From Verrucomicrobiaceae bacterium (GTDB lineage Bacteria > Verrucomicrobiota > Verrucomicrobiia > Verrucomicrobiales > Verrucomicrobiaceae), in the NCBI GenBank assembly GCA_024232965.1, contig JACKQF010000004.1, forward strand, positions 62,001 through 126,000: DNA of 64,000 bases, read 5' to 3'. Position numbers and translations under genes: made by a program. Of this stretch, positions 45,501 through 54,758 are shown piece by piece. Positions within the stretch are counted from its first letter, which is position 1. Each line of letters opens with the position of its first letter. The notes below the pieces were generated by a model, which did not search any database, had not been told where the DNA came from, and saw only the letters and a program-made list of their open reading frames with translations.

Positions 45501-48500
45501 CGTTGATGTATGTCTTGCCTTCGAAAACGATGCTATCGCCCGAATCCGAACGAATGCGCCAGTGGGCCCCGTTCAGAGTCCGGTAGGTGTTGGTCCCATT
45601 GTTGGCACCATAGACGATCGTGCGGCCAGCTCCGCCATTACGATCATTAACCAGGGTGACAGCACCAGCAACGATGATGTCCTGGCCCGGGCTGGCAAAA
45701 TACGTGCGGGTAGCGCCACCGCTGCTAGCTCGCAATGTGCCAAAATTGAGGGTGTAATCCCCGGTGCCAAAGAAATTGTTGGCGTTGTTGCCAAGTCCGC
45801 GAATTTCACCTCGATTCAACGTTACAGGCACAGCCAGAGAGGAGTTGTCAGCGTCCATTCGCAATGTGCCATCCCCCGACTTGATGATCGGCGCCGTTGA
45901 AGAAAGTGCACCGGTCAAAAGCAGAGTCGAGGCCTGCACATTGATGCCTACAGGTGAACTTCCACCAATGGTGGTTGCCCCACTCACCGCAATGCTGTGG
46001 GTATTGGCACTATTCGTCCCGCTGTTATTGTTCACGATGAACGCGGTTCCTTGCAGTGTATTGTTACCCAGAATGGTCAGGCTTGGAATCGTCACCGTCG
46101 CTCCGCCCGTGGATGTCCCCGTATATCGTTCAGCGAACAAACGCGCATAAGGCATGTTCTCCGCGAGGATGATTGGGTTATTGAAGGTCGTGTTCGCGTT
46201 GTTGTTGGTGCGCAGTCTGATTTCAGCAAGCATCTGACCGTCATTGTTCTGCAACCAGTCGCCCGCAATCGTCACTGAAGCGGTGCCCAACGTTCCCGCG
46301 CCATCTGCGAACAATGTCCCACCATTCATTTGAACGTTGCCGGTGATGACGTTGCTAGTGTTCGTCAACTGCAACTGCCCTGGGCCATGCACGGTCAAAT
46401 TGGCTGCCGTCACAACGCCACCAAACCTTGTGGTGACACCATTCGTATCGTTAAAGATGACACCTTCAGTGGCGATCGAACCGTCACCAAAGAACACATT
46501 GGTTGTGTCAAAATTCACGCGACCAGCAGCGTTGTTGTTGTCCACAATCAGACCACCGCTGTGGATGTTGATCTGTCCGCCTGTCAGTGTAGTCTCATTG
46601 TTGGCAGCAGCACCGATACGCAACGCCCAGACGTTCGCCGTGCCACTGAGGGTTGCGTTATCCACCGCTGCGCCGTAGTCAGCCACGTCCGTGGAGCTCA
46701 AGCCCGCTAGGAAGGCTGCTCCAGTGCCGGCGGTGTTGATGGAAGCCGTAAACGCCGCATTCTGCACCCCAAAATCTGCATTGTAGGTCAGGAAGGTATT
46801 GCGACTTGGATTCACCATCCAAACTGGCATCAGCCCCTGAGCATCCAACATTGTGGCGCCATCGCCGATGAAGAATTTCTGGCCCTGGAGATCCACACGT
46901 CCGAGTTCGTTACCATTTTCGCGCACCGCAAATGTTGCCTGCCCGATGCGGTGGATTGTGGGCGTCTCAAGGATGATCTGTCCATTGGTGCTGTTTCTTT
47001 CCAAGTAGACTGCGGCACCTCCTTTGACGGTGATGTCTCCCACCACTTCCTTGTTTACCCGGCCACCGCTACTGATCAGGTTAATCGTCGCGCCGTCAAG
47101 CACGAGCGGCGTTGTGTCCCCCCACTTGTTCTCATCCGTCGCCAGCCCCAGGTTGCTGTTGTCGAGACGAGACATCAGCATCGTGTCGTTAACATCCATG
47201 GAGTAATCCAGACGCAAGTGGGAGCCGGGATAGAGATTAACGACATTGAATTGGCTCCCGTCGTCCCGCGTCGCACGCCCATCACCTCGGAACTCGAGAC
47301 GACCGTAAACGTCGAACACTGGGGATTGGCTATCCCCGAGGACGCTCAGGAAGTTGTTGGTATTGCCAGTATTGTCACTGCGGAAAATGGTGGTGTTACC
47401 CGTGTAAGACTGATCCCCGTAAAGACGGATCTGTGCGGAGCTATTACCCAGCGCGAACCCCTGATCATACTGGGGAGCCCCCACCCAGAGGCTAGCACTC
47501 CCAGAAAGAGCATTGGGAGTCGTAATGCCCAAGACGCCATTGGAACCCAGGAAGCGATAGACATTGTCCGCCCCAGCTCCCAAGGTCGGCGCAGTGTAGA
47601 ACGTGGTATCCCAGGCACCAATACCCCACTTACCATTGCCCAGCTTGGACTGGTCAATGACACTCGTGTAAAAGCCGTCATGAAGTCCCAGATTCAGAGC
47701 CCCATTGCTCGTTGAAAAAACGCCCCAATCGGCAACCGGCACATCCATACCCAGGTCAATCTTGGGGAGACTGTTGGTCAGGGAACCAAACACCTGTACC
47801 CGTTGCCCCTGAGCTGTCAGAATATTGGTCGGCGCATTGAGACGAATAGTGGTGTTGCGATTGATGACGATATCCCCCGTTCCCAAATTGGCCGTGGCAC
47901 TGTAGGAGAACAGATTGGTCCCTGCCATGTAGTGCGATGCATCCTCAGGCACACGAGTTCCGAAGAGAATGGTGCCGTCCGTCGCCACCGTTCCGCCCCC
48001 CCAGGCGCTGCTATCACCATTAATTTCAAGATTGCTGCCCCCAGTTTTTGTAAGGGTATAATTGCCTGTAATCGTTCCATTCAAGAGCAACGGCGCATCG
48101 GTTTGAATGCGGGAGTTACTGGTCATGGTGATGGTGCCATCGAAGCGTGGATAGACCGCATTTCCACCTGCGACCAGGAAGCGCTGCTTATCCAGTGTCA
48201 GATCATTGAAGACCAGGATCTTGTTTGCTCCATTCTGCGCACGATCCGTGCTGAGAGTCGAATCACCGCCTTGGTGGACAATGTTGTTGCCCACATTGAT
48301 GACCTGGAAATTGGAAGTGCTGTCACCGATGGCGCGAGGTTCCCAAGTGCCGCCACGAAGGAGGATCGCCGTTGATGATGGAATCGAAGACGCAAACCCA
48401 GTCGGAGTGGCCCAAGACTGATCATTCACCAAGGAGTTCACGACCCCTTGTGCAATGTCGAGCGTTTCCAGACTGTTTGCCCGGGATGGATCCCAATTAT

Positions 48501-51500
48501 CGAGGGTGAGCCGTCCACCGCCGATTTTGGTGATCTTGGAACCCACCCCACCAACGATCTGACCAGAGAAAGTGGTGCTGCTGCCTTGACGGCCAAGCAC
48601 CAGGGTGGCTGCACCTAGATCAAGAGTGCCAGCAGTGTTCTGGACTGCACTGACAACGCTGCTGCCAGCCAGATTACCAAATTCCTGATCGTGGCCGTTC
48701 AGCAAAACTTTGGCACCGGGTTGGATCGTTACAGTGCTGCCAGTGATTACACTCAGATTCTCAAACACCGGCATCACGTTCGCAGCGGTTAGACTAACTG
48801 TCCCCTGATTGACTTGGACATTGCTTTGAAACGTATTGGCCCCAGATAGCTCCAAGGTGCCGGGACCATATTTCACCAAGCTCAGCGCGATCGTGTTGTT
48901 GGCGTTGTTGCGGAAGTTTGTGATCGGTGCGCTGATGGTCGAAGTAGCAGCATCGTCAACATAGAGCGCAAGGCTGTTATTGCGGAAGTCCAATGCGGAA
49001 CCACCAGCACCCAAGATATCGGCGCCATTGTTCAGAATAATCCCAGCCTGACCGCCGCTCCCAATGGTCAGCGTATTGCCTACCAAATCGATATTTGCAT
49101 TGGTGCGGAATCCATAAACGGAGCGGTTCCCTGTGAGTGTACCACCCGTTGCACCCGCATCGAAAAGGGTCGTGGAGCCGGCAGAGGTATCGAGATCACC
49201 CGTCCCGCCATAGGTCGCCGTGACGATGATTGTGCCAGATACGCCCGCGAAGTGAGCCGCATTATTGGCAGAGTCCTGGATGGCCGCCCAGGTGCCAATA
49301 GTCCCACTCGTCAGCGCAGGTGCCGAAGTGAATGCAACAACCTCATTGGTCGCACCACCGAGATTTGTGGTGACACCTTTCAGCGTCAGCGTGCCATTGT
49401 TTGAGCGGGCAAGGGAGCCAAACGTCCAGGTCGTGGCATTGCCACCTGCGCCTGTTCCGTCAATGATCAGAGCAGCATTGCCGAAATTGACGGTCAACGC
49501 GCCCGTCGAGGTGGTGGCATTGGTCAAGCCGGTGTTGTTATTCAACTGCAGTGCCCCGTTCGATACGGTGAAGGGATTGTTAACGCCAAATGGATCCCCA
49601 CCCGACTTGGCCTCGCCAATTAGGGTGCCTTGGCTAACGATGACGCCGCCTGTATTGAATGTATTGCCACCAGAAGTAGGATTCAAAATCACGATGCCGT
49701 TGCCGGTCTTGGTGATCCCCTTGGCGCCACTAATCGTCCCGGTAAACGTCGTATCCCCACCCTGCACTGCTGTCAGCGAGAGCCCTGCACTGGTTAGAAT
49801 AAGGTTGCCACTGAAGGTCTTGGCTCCGGCATCGAGACCACCCAAGGTCTGGGTGCTCCCGGTGGCGGTGTTTTCGATATTCCGGCCGATCGTCCGAAGG
49901 CCAGAGGCAAGCAGTGCACTGAAGGAGTTGTTGCGAAAAGTGACATTCGAAGTCGCCGAACCGAAAGCAGTATCGCTGCCAGCGACCAGATAGCCGTTTG
50001 AGATAACGGTGGGGCCAGAGTAGGTATTGTTGCCGCTCAGCCAGAGAGTCCCCTGCTCCGATTTCTCAAGTGTGTTCGCCGCAGCACCTGATAGCACGCC
50101 ACTGATCGTGGTGAGCGCACCACGTGTCCGCAATACGGTGCTACGATTGAGATTCAGTCCACTGGTAACCTCAAACTGATATCCGTTGAAGCCATCAAAA
50201 TAGATCGCACTACTGCCGCCGCCATTTACCGCATAAGCTCCGCTGTGAGCAATCGTCAGCGTAGGAACCCGCACGATTTGGTTGCTGGAACTTCCGTTCA
50301 TGGAGCCGACGGTGATGACGCGAGTGGATCCATCATTGCCACCGGTGGTATTAATCACGTTATCAAACACAAATGGGCCGACGCCATCCATACGGAACTC
50401 CAAATCCGAGCGACGGTCGTTGTTCGTGTTCATATTGATCGTAGAGCCAGCGTTCCCTGCGGCACCGACATTGGCGAGCACCAGCCTGCCTTGTTGCACG
50501 TTCGTGGTGCCAGCGTAGGTGTTATCGGCGTTTAGGATCAGCACACCTGCTTGGCGTTTTTGCAGACTTACCGCGCCCGTACCGGTCTGCGTGATGGGGC
50601 CATTGAACGTCAGAACACCAACTCCCGACTGGAAACTATTGTCATTCCCGATGTCGAAGAAGGCGCCGCGGGCGGTTGCGCCGTTTTCTAACGTCACAGC
50701 ACCGTTGAAAATGGTGTTGATGTAAGTCGTTCCAATTGAATTCACGCTGAACACGCGGTCCGCATCGTCCATTCGCATGGTGAAGTCATTGAGAGTGAGG
50801 TTACCAAAATACCCACCACTGATTGGAATGGTTCGGAATACGGCGTTCGCGCTCTTCACAAAGATATTGCGCGCCGCATACTGGGTGTCCGTCTGCCCAA
50901 AGTGGGAATTGGCGGGGTCAAGTCCCAGGCGAATTTCACCACCGCGGAGGGAGATGTTGTTGTTGGCAGTATTCAATGCGCCGTCCCGGCCGACGACGAG
51001 AATGCCGCCCGAACCGATCAGGTTGCCGGCAGTCAATGTCGTTCCCACGGTCTGCGCAACAGTTCCGGTGTAACTCTGCGCATTTGGGATATAGACAACA
51101 CCTCCAATGTTCGTACGGCCGTTATTGTCAGTATTGCCGACGGTCAGCGGAAAGGCACCCGACAGCACATTGGCATTTGCGATGGTGAGAGTTCCACCAC
51201 CCGAGCCAAGAAAGTATCCTTGCCAAGTGGCACCAGCAGTCGCCTTATCGCGACCAGTCGCGGTGAGGGTCGTCCCAGTGTAAACACCGTTGCCAGTATC
51301 CGCACCAAACCAAGCCTGCACGTCCGGTGCCACAGCCTTGACTTGGGCCAGCAAATCCGCCGAAAAGTTGCTGTTACCGCTGATTTGGATCGCGATTCGG
51401 TTACGGCGATCATTACCGGTTTGCTGGTTTGCCAACAAAATGTCATAAGCTCCGGTTTGAGGAATGGTGGAATCATTCGCTGCAACAATGCTGTGGAACC

Positions 51501-54291
51501 GAATATCGCCGCCGTCTCCATAGCCAGGACCAAACGCAATGGCGGAGGCGCTGTTGTCGTCTTGGTTCTCCATGATAATCATTTGCCGGGAACCGATGCT
51601 GGACGGGTAATCGATTTTTAGGCGAGAGGTTCCCCCGATTTGAATGTCGTTGCCAGTGACGTTGGCACCCGCAGTTCCGGTCCCATTGCGGAGCCACAAC
51701 TCACCTTCCGCAATGATGGTCGAACCTTGGTAGCTTTTCGCATCGTCAAAAAACAGCACACCACCCCCGCGTTTGACCACGCCACCGTTGCTGAGATCCC
51801 CTGAGATCGTGCCCAGCACCTGCCGGTTACCACCGGACGCATTTCCGTCGAGCCGGATGTAGCGCTGCTCGCCATTCAAGTCGATGGGATTGACCATGGT
51901 CACGACGTGAGTGGCATTGCCCCCATTCAACGTGAAGATCCCGGGATTGAAGGTGGGATCCCCCCAAGTCACCGCACTGCCGGCGCCGCCGAAATTCACG
52001 TTGATCGGTGCACCGTAGGCAGAGAAACCGACGCTTCCGCCACCAAATCCGCCACCGCCAGTGAGTTGCACTTGTCCGATGCCTGTTCCAAGCACGCGCG
52101 TAAAGTCGCGATCGGTTTCATACGCCGCTTGGGTATCGGCATCGCCGACCATGTTGAAGTTGCCCGTTCCGAGCGCGGTGATGTTTTTGGCCCCAATGGG
52201 TTCACGGAACATCCCTTCAACAAGGTAGGTGGTGCCGCTGTAGGCATTGTTGGCATAAAACGACGTGGTCCCGCCACCTGCCTTGGTGAGCGCAACTGAG
52301 TTGCCTCCGTTATCAACAATCGAAGAGCGGATGATATTGGAACTCCATGCGATGTCGAACAACTCATAGCCGCCCGCTGCGCCTGCCGTCAAAAATGGCA
52401 CGGAAATCGTGTGAGTGGCGTCACTGGTCAGAATACCACCTGACTCAATTTCCAGAGTCGTGACACCCGTTCCGGCAAGCGTGCGACCAGTGGTGCTACG
52501 CATGTTCAAGGAATTCACGCTGGTGTTCAGGGTCAGGGTGCGGTTAGCGCTGGTCAGACGGATATTCTGGCCTGTTGCCCAGCTTGCTTCTGCCGTATCG
52601 ACCGCTTGGTCGGCGGTATCTAGCTTGCTATAGCCAAATCCCCCCCCTGAGACGGGATCATACTCCAAGAACTCACGATCATAAAAAGCCCAACCACCCA
52701 CAAATGGCACCGAAGCTCCGCCTTCCAACGCTGCATTGACGAGACTGTGCTTCGCAGATGCACCCCACTCCGCAGTGGCACCCCCAGTCAAGTTGTCGAT
52801 AGCGAGTTCCAATGTTGTTCCCGGATTCGGGCGTTGCAGGTCGGTGAAGGTCAGCGTCACGCTACCAGTATCGGCTGAGCGGATGTAGATCTTGTTTCCA
52901 CCACTCTCCATCGTGGTGACCCCGAAGGTCTGACCCAGCGCATAATCGAAGAGGTTCGTAGCCGTGCCGTTGAAGGCTGCGTTTTCCACATTGATCAAGC
53001 TGGCCCGCATCGAAATCGGTGCCGTTGCGGAAAAGCGACTATTCGCAATGTTAGGCGCAGTTCCGCCGGCCGTCGGAAAGATGAGCCGCAAGGCGGAATT
53101 GCGAAGATTGAAAGCGGCAACGGTATCATACGGATTGTTACCAGTCGTCGTGTCACCAGTGTCGGCACGAAGTTCCCCAAGATTGGAGGTTATCGTTCCG
53201 CTGTAGGTGTTGTTGTTGCCCTGGAGCCTAAATCCGGATGTGCCGTAGTGGACAATGTCAGCCGTACCGGAAACTGTGCCCGACAGGCTGACAAACCCTG
53301 CTGCTCCGGACGCAGTGAGCACGTCTGAAACGTTAACGACCCCAGTCAAAGCGAGAGTCCCGTAGTCCGCCTGTATCCGCGCTGCGCTGCCGAGAGTGAT
53401 CGCGCCGCCTAGGGTATCCTGCTCACGCCCCATCATTTTGCGCAGCGCCCCCTGACCGAGATAGCCGTTGCCATTGATCGTGAATGGCTCATTGACGGTC
53501 CCCCATCCGCCCGAGGATTGCGTGCCAATGCCGGCGTTATCCAAGTCGTTGGCCGTGGCAAAAGTGGCACCATCGTTGACGATTGTGTTCTGCGTTGCAC
53601 CCGTCGCCCCCAGCAGATTGAGAGTGTTGCCCTGAGGATAGGCCAGCGTAATGCCGTTGTTCAGTGTGGTGACACCCGTGTAGGTATTGGAAGCCGCTGC
53701 GCCAAGGATCAGCGTGCCGGACCCGCTTTTCGTAAACCCGCCCGCCCCACTGATCACTCCATTGAGTGCTAGTCGGCCATCCTGCACGTTAATGTCGACC
53801 GAATCGGTTAGCACCACACCGCTGGAGATGACATCCGTCGCGAGACCTGTTTTCGTGATTTGCGCTGTGCCGCCGTTATTGAGGGTCAAAGAACCGCCCG
53901 TTCCAGCCGCGATCAAGTAGCTCTGCTTACCACCCGTGTCCCCAATGTTCAGAGCGCCGAGAGTGACCGCCCCATCTAGGTTCACCCTTTGCAGACCCGT
54001 CAATTCGAGCAGGTTCAGATTCGCTACATCGCCAATTGCATTCGGAATGAGCAGTGGGTTTGCGTGAAGGCCGGCATCATTCCAATTGAACAAGTGCTGC
54101 CAACTGTAAATCCCCGGAGCTCCAGACTGCGATACACCCCAATCCATCGTTGCAGCGTTTCCCTGAATCGAAGACACGGCCATAAGGCCAGTCATCAAAA
54201 ACGCAAAACCACGGCGAGAACGGCGTAATCTGGCGAGAAGCGGGCTAAAGTTTTGGCGTGGGATTGCGTTGAGGTTGGCGGTTGATTTCAT
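39571..54291 (-). CDS. Giant PEP-CTERM autotransporter-type beta-strand-repeat protein
   Basis: An uninterrupted 4,906-residue frame. Export: a long signal (about residues 1-47: basic start, FAFLMTGLMAVSSIQG, cleavage near GNA-A). Body: dozens of autotransporter-associated beta-strand repeats of the type GxGxLTKTGxGTLxLxGxNTYxGxT followed by G-x-L-x-x-G, rich in Asn, Thr, Gly and Ser and almost free of Cys, expected to fold as an extended right-handed beta helix. Near the C-terminus (about residues 4425-4525; 40725-41010) is a module like phage tail-fibre/depolymerase segments (TYTAGDVGTRILVAGEEANPERNG...). The protein ends with VPEPGRMMLLFFGLLGLCL-RRRRK, a PEP-CTERM exosortase signal. No autotransporter barrel is seen. 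The final 2,423 bp are duplicated in the next gene. Likely a surface adhesin or matrix protein. Confidence 0.93.
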   Translation of the reverse strand: MKSTANLNAIPRQNFSPLLARLRRSRRGFAFLMTGLMAVSSIQGNAATMDWGVSQSGAPGIYSWQHLFNWNDAGLHANPLLIPNAIGDVANLNLLELTGLQRVNLDGAVTLGALNIGDTGGKQSYLIAAGTGGSLTLNNGGTAQITKTGLATDVISSGVVLTDSVDINVQDGRLALNGVISGAGGFTKSGSGTLILGAAASNTYTGVTTLNNGITLAYPQGNTLNLLGATGATQNTIVNDGATFATANDLDNAGIGTQSSGGWGTVNEPFTINGNGYLGQGALRKMMGREQDTLGGAITLGSAARIQADYGTLALTGVVNVSDVLTASGAAGFVSLSGTVSGTADIVHYGTSGFRLQGNNNTYSGTITSNLGELRADTGDTTTGNNPYDTVAAFNLRNSALRLIFPTAGGTAPNIANSRFSATAPISMRASLINVENAAFNGTATNLFDYALGQTFGVTTMESGGNKIYIRSADTGSVTLTFTDLQRPNPGTTLELAIDNLTGGATAEWGASAKHSLVNAALEGGASVPFVGGWAFYDREFLEYDPVSGGGFGYSKLDTADQAVDTAEASWATGQNIRLTSANRTLTLNTSVNSLNMRSTTGRTLAGTGVTTLEIESGGILTSDATHTISVPFLTAGAAGGYELFDIAWSSNIIRSSIVDNGGNSVALTKAGGGTTSFYANNAYSGTTYLVEGMFREPIGAKNITALGTGNFNMVGDADTQAAYETDRDFTRVLGTGIGQVQLTGGGGFGGGSVGFSAYGAPINVNFGGAGSAVTWGDPTFNPGIFTLNGGNATHVVTMVNPIDLNGEQRYIRLDGNASGGNRQVLGTISGDLSNGGVVKRGGGVLFFDDAKSYQGSTIIAEGELWLRNGTGTAGANVTGNDIQIGGTSRLKIDYPSSIGSRQMIIMENQDDNSASAIAFGPGYGDGGDIRFHSIVAANDSTIPQTGAYDILLANQQTGNDRRNRIAIQISGNSNFSADLLAQVKAVAPDVQAWFGADTGNGVYTGTTLTATGRDKATAGATWQGYFLGSGGGTLTIANANVLSGAFPLTVGNTDNNGRTNIGGVVYIPNAQSYTGTVAQTVGTTLTAGNLIGSGGILVVGRDGALNTANNNISLRGGEIRLGLDPANSHFGQTDTQYAARNIFVKSANAVFRTIPISGGYFGNLTLNDFTMRMDDADRVFSVNSIGTTYINTIFNGAVTLENGATARGAFFDIGNDNSFQSGVGVLTFNGPITQTGTGAVSLQKRQAGVLILNADNTYAGTTNVQQGRLVLANVGAAGNAGSTINMNTNNDRRSDLEFRMDGVGPFVFDNVINTTGGNDGSTRVITVGSMNGSSSNQIVRVPTLTIAHSGAYAVNGGGSSAIYFDGFNGYQFEVTSGLNLNRSTVLRTRGALTTISGVLSGAAANTLEKSEQGTLWLSGNNTYSGPTVISNGYLVAGSDTAFGSATSNVTFRNNSFSALLASGLRTIGRNIENTATGSTQTLGGLDAGAKTFSGNLILTSAGLSLTAVQGGDTTFTGTISGAKGITKTGNGIVILNPTSGGNTFNTGGVIVSQGTLIGEAKSGGDPFGVNNPFTVSNGALQLNNNTGLTNATTSTGALTVNFGNAALIIDGTGAGGNATTWTFGSLARSNNGTLTLKGVTTNLGGATNEVVAFTSAPALTSGTIGTWAAIQDSANNAAHFAGVSGTIIVTATYGGTGDLDTSAGSTTLFDAGATGGTLTGNRSVYGFRTNANIDLVGNTLTIGSGGQAGIILNNGADILGAGGSALDFRNNSLALYVDDAATSTISAPITNFRNNANNTIALSLVKYGPGTLELSGANTFQSNVQVNQGTVSLTAANVMPVFENLSVITGSTVTIQPGAKVLLNGHDQEFGNLAGSSVVSAVQNTAGTLDLGAATLVLGRQGSSTTFSGQIVGGVGSKITKIGGGRLTLDNWDPSRANSLETLDIAQGVVNSLVNDQSWATPTGFASSIPSSTAILLRGGTWEPRAIGDSTSNFQVINVGNNIVHQGGDSTLSTDRAQNGANKILVFNDLTLDKQRFLVAGGNAVYPRFDGTITMTSNSRIQTDAPLLLNGTITGNYTLTKTGGSNLEINGDSSAWGGGTVATDGTILFGTRVPEDASHYMAGTNLFSYSATANLGTGDIVINRNTTIRLNAPTNILTAQGQRVQVFGSLTNSLPKIDLGMDVPVADWGVFSTSNGALNLGLHDGFYTSVIDQSKLGNGKWGIGAWDTTFYTAPTLGAGADNVYRFLGSNGVLGITTPNALSGSASLWVGAPQYDQGFALGNSSAQIRLYGDQSYTGNTTIFRSDNTGNTNNFLSVLGDSQSPVFDVYGRLEFRGDGRATRDDGSQFNVVNLYPGSHLRLDYSMDVNDTMLMSRLDNSNLGLATDENKWGDTTPLVLDGATINLISSGGRVNKEVVGDITVKGGAAVYLERNSTNGQIILETPTIHRIGQATFAVRENGNELGRVDLQGQKFFIGDGATMLDAQGLMPVWMVNPSRNTFLTYNADFGVQNAAFTASINTAGTGAAFLAGLSSTDVADYGAAVDNATLSGTANVWALRIGAAANNETTLTGGQINIHSGGLIVDNNNAAGRVNFDTTNVFFGDGSIATEGVIFNDTNGVTTRFGGVVTAANLTVHGPGQLQLTNTSNVITGNVQMNGGTLFADGAGTLGTASVTIAGDWLQNNDGQMLAEIRLRTNNNANTTFNNPIILAENMPYARLFAERYTGTSTGGATVTIPSLTILGNNTLQGTAFIVNNNSGTNSANTHSIAVSGATTIGGSSPVGINVQASTLLLTGALSSTAPIIKSGDGTLRMDADNSSLAVPVTLNRGEIRGLGNNANNFFGTGDYTLNFGTLRASSGGATRTYFASPGQDIIVAGAVTLVNDRNGGAGRTIVYGANNGTNTYRTLNGAHWRIRSDSGDSIVFEGKTYINDNATYFTDSGALFLRDTLEGGGVLAKSGSNQILFDNNVANSNWTGRIDVQSGMIRVNQANATLGGVGSSVLVHSFGGVSVHNTNNFGTGSGLAEVRASNPMSLPILGIGAASGYATVSAFYNGFAVTGSGNGVLALDNGQTFATDPAMASFQNGNWFLGSHSGGTLSANSLDPWGTTGEHFLLGGGSSTLTLNPSTAGAAQLAGSYRAIIGSMNNINGYGTVVIGANANNTYDAGTLITRSRNIDGSYRGTPLSLQGGNSAGTLRASLGYGDVDVFGEVRIEGAAGTAANSTGGLNTNTWRLHPGSRLRFDNGTAFTGTGTAGRWEDTAAIALNGAVLDMAGGNSTSAFNSETVGDISIERGSEVVVRRSTAAAAELISSGISRVGNGTLMLRHDAGLLGANTTAVTTASANVNRFIISAGAGTGVGQVPVTNNMVDPWIVSRSDNQFLKYDATAGFQIITQGGAPTNYISSAATTLDGAVLPLNNGTEILDATANPATLGANLDVHALRVSRSINVSADGSYNRITIRSGGIIAAANTDVMNPDLYFGSSGLGDGEALIWANAGALQINGKLFAYQVTKSGTNALIISSDQPQFTGNWVVNGGSLRFDTPGAPSTGEVFLQGSHMADNDNVQNFTEVRYNFNSGTPDLFTWAGGKISVTDVNQVYVSPGSDRLQQIPAIDLLTTNAVAGTGQEGTLFLRADGARTTVRTGTVTMFDHYMLSVDSGSYGTGSTTGFQLGAGDGTGGIDNQGLYNLRKVGDGVLTLGDISGTFDGVTNIVIGEGAVRVNSPGSLGAAAVTAQIGEGAALEITTAGWAPLATLDQQYGSSERWAIDGARAGTVNLPAGVNLQIMANQTGSQTINLNGGSIMGYLPRDWDQVAVIQSLASGININLVSDSMIGQPVTSSNNGLWDYAFYDLGKQNTTTGNNPTDPALRGSYLQIDGVISGVGGLRKMGQDIILLNGANTYQGGTTIENGILQIGQNNGLPVGTTLTMDATSAMFDMNGNNQEVAALTGSGGSINNGAFDFNVFTVNQATDTNYSGTIDGNVTLHKTGSGTLMLTPVTAIGDTTIGSGYRGGSILEAGKLGAEMDSALGWLPLSTDADNITFKGGTLLTTVGFTLAAQRGVMLDTAGGTIEVAAAQTTQIAGIVTGAGGFGKTGNGILQLNNAENNYSGVTNIAAGTLQGGAVDTLAPLSRHIVTGGAVSGTLAGNSLDQTIGSLASTGATPFTANVVFGGAEVLTVGADRTQDAVYAGSITGAGTFRVNGNGALQTLALTDNSAQTWNTQVANGALNVAAGAKLGAGAVTLGVAGVTGEDDFTALNLQNTPSFANNITVANVNSVGSASITSSGSDAAITGTVTLDRNIYAGAKAGTQLSLENTVSGAGTLTVVDGGSLRLTTANSYGAGVAGTSGTPIAGGTVVRAGTVLLENNTAAGSNRIALGDATSNGVAAVDRATFTSILGSGSFNPNGDGASATSGGQDAGGTTGFGAFIGVNSTVDGNTYTAGDVGTRILVAGEEANPERNGVYMITSVTGGTMNLVRADDFETSNQMTYGTQVAVNSGSYAGKTMFMFEENIVVRNETTQEPIRFREDVLNPDVAVLQNSAGLSVANDIDVNATNGSGTTTVGASNLVTTGTSLFAGLMRLQDLQAGISEVRDLRLTSAIASGDGVVFSGPITEVDQTLGTGDVLSIQKIGAGTVTVTNSANDYRGTTMVQEGRLQVGNGTSGSIMGGGVVTVSGPSTTLGGAPVLAGGSLTSTVAGSTQIGTATNPGILAPGVAGDSATSNQTMTFSNAGGVTVASGSQIQMSITAPTLDASNGPIGTWVALGGTQTFDDYLTANPGLVSVVNVAPASYGDLDYINLTTGGLSLGDRASGAFGDGSLLIQSNGWTPAAGDMFNLFDWVTAMTGTFDTPGATTTGGSYGDLDLPTLSGGLSWDVSALTSHGIIIVGGVPEPGRMMLLFFGLLGLCLRRRRK
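39578..42000. repeat. 2,423-bp direct repeat, copy 1 (3' end of first giant gene)
   Basis: Matches 54781-57203 at a constant offset of 15,203 bp. Every stretch I compared is identical. It covers residues about 4098-4905, including the tail-fibre-like module and PEP-CTERM tag. Both ends are abrupt: upstream the copies diverge after TCTCGGCGTT; downstream they diverge within the Arg-rich tail. Confidence 0.95.
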
Positions 54292-54453
54292 TGGCAGAAA
54301 CGGATGATTGAAAAAGGATACAAGGACGAGGCGATCAATTGTTAAGGGGAGGCTCCAACTCAGTCCCCTAGACGCGATGTTTTTCGGGCGGTGACCGCCA
54401 CCACCTCAAAATTCGCATTTTCGGCGCGAAAAAGCCGTAAAATCATGGACGGA

Positions 54454-54472
54454 ACACACATCGAATGTGTGT
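54454..54472 (-). promoter_or_regulatory. Leader hairpin 5' of the first giant gene
   Basis: Perfect 8-bp inverted repeat ACACACAT/ATGTGTGT with a 3-nt loop (CGA), about 163 bp upstream of the start codon. It could form a leader RNA hairpin or a protein-binding site. Confidence 0.4.
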
Positions 54473-54674
54473 GAGCTTTTGTGAATATAAGTCTCTGAAA
54501 CATGGTTGATCCGCCATTATCGCTAATCGACTCGGGCATCGACTCATTGAGCAATTAGTATATTGCGATACTGGCATATCTAAGACGCCTTTTACCAGAC
54601 TCTTTTTCGCTTGTCTTAATGCACACTTTTTACCACTTCTAATAAAGGTTTTGCGTATTTAAGGTCAGCAAAGA

Positions 54675-54696
54675 GGGGAGTCTCTAAAGACTCCCC
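54675..54696 (-). terminator. Stem-loop after the second giant gene
   Basis: GGGGAGTCT-CTAA-AGACTCCCC, a perfect 9-bp stem with a 4-nt loop, about 62 nt past the second giant gene's stop. On the minus strand it is followed by TCTTTG, a short T-rich tail, consistent with a moderate intrinsic terminator. Confidence 0.6.
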
Positions 54697-54758
54697 TTGC
54701 AGGTTTCCGGGGCCACCCTGAAGTGGAACGCGGAGTTAAAACTTGCCACAAACTTGCT

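Larger units (their letters stand above)
54292..54758. promoter_or_regulatory. Long AT-rich leader/spacer upstream of the first giant gene
   Basis: This 467-bp spacer is the least GC-rich part of the window. Directly observed elements: a hairpin ACACACAT-CGA-ATGTGTGT (54454-54472); GGCGGT-G-ACCGCC near 54388-54400; a direct repeat ATCGACTC (54526-54533 and 54538-54545) 12 bp apart, operator-like; and TATACT/GATAAT-type sequences on the minus strand without good -35 partners. I cannot name the promoter, but regulation of the giant gene by a structured leader or repressor is plausible. Confidence 0.4.

Noticed and set aside
54360..54554. A 64-codon minus-strand frame in the giant-gene leader
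   Set aside because: It has a TTG start, no recognisable family, and overlaps hairpins and AT-rich leader DNA.
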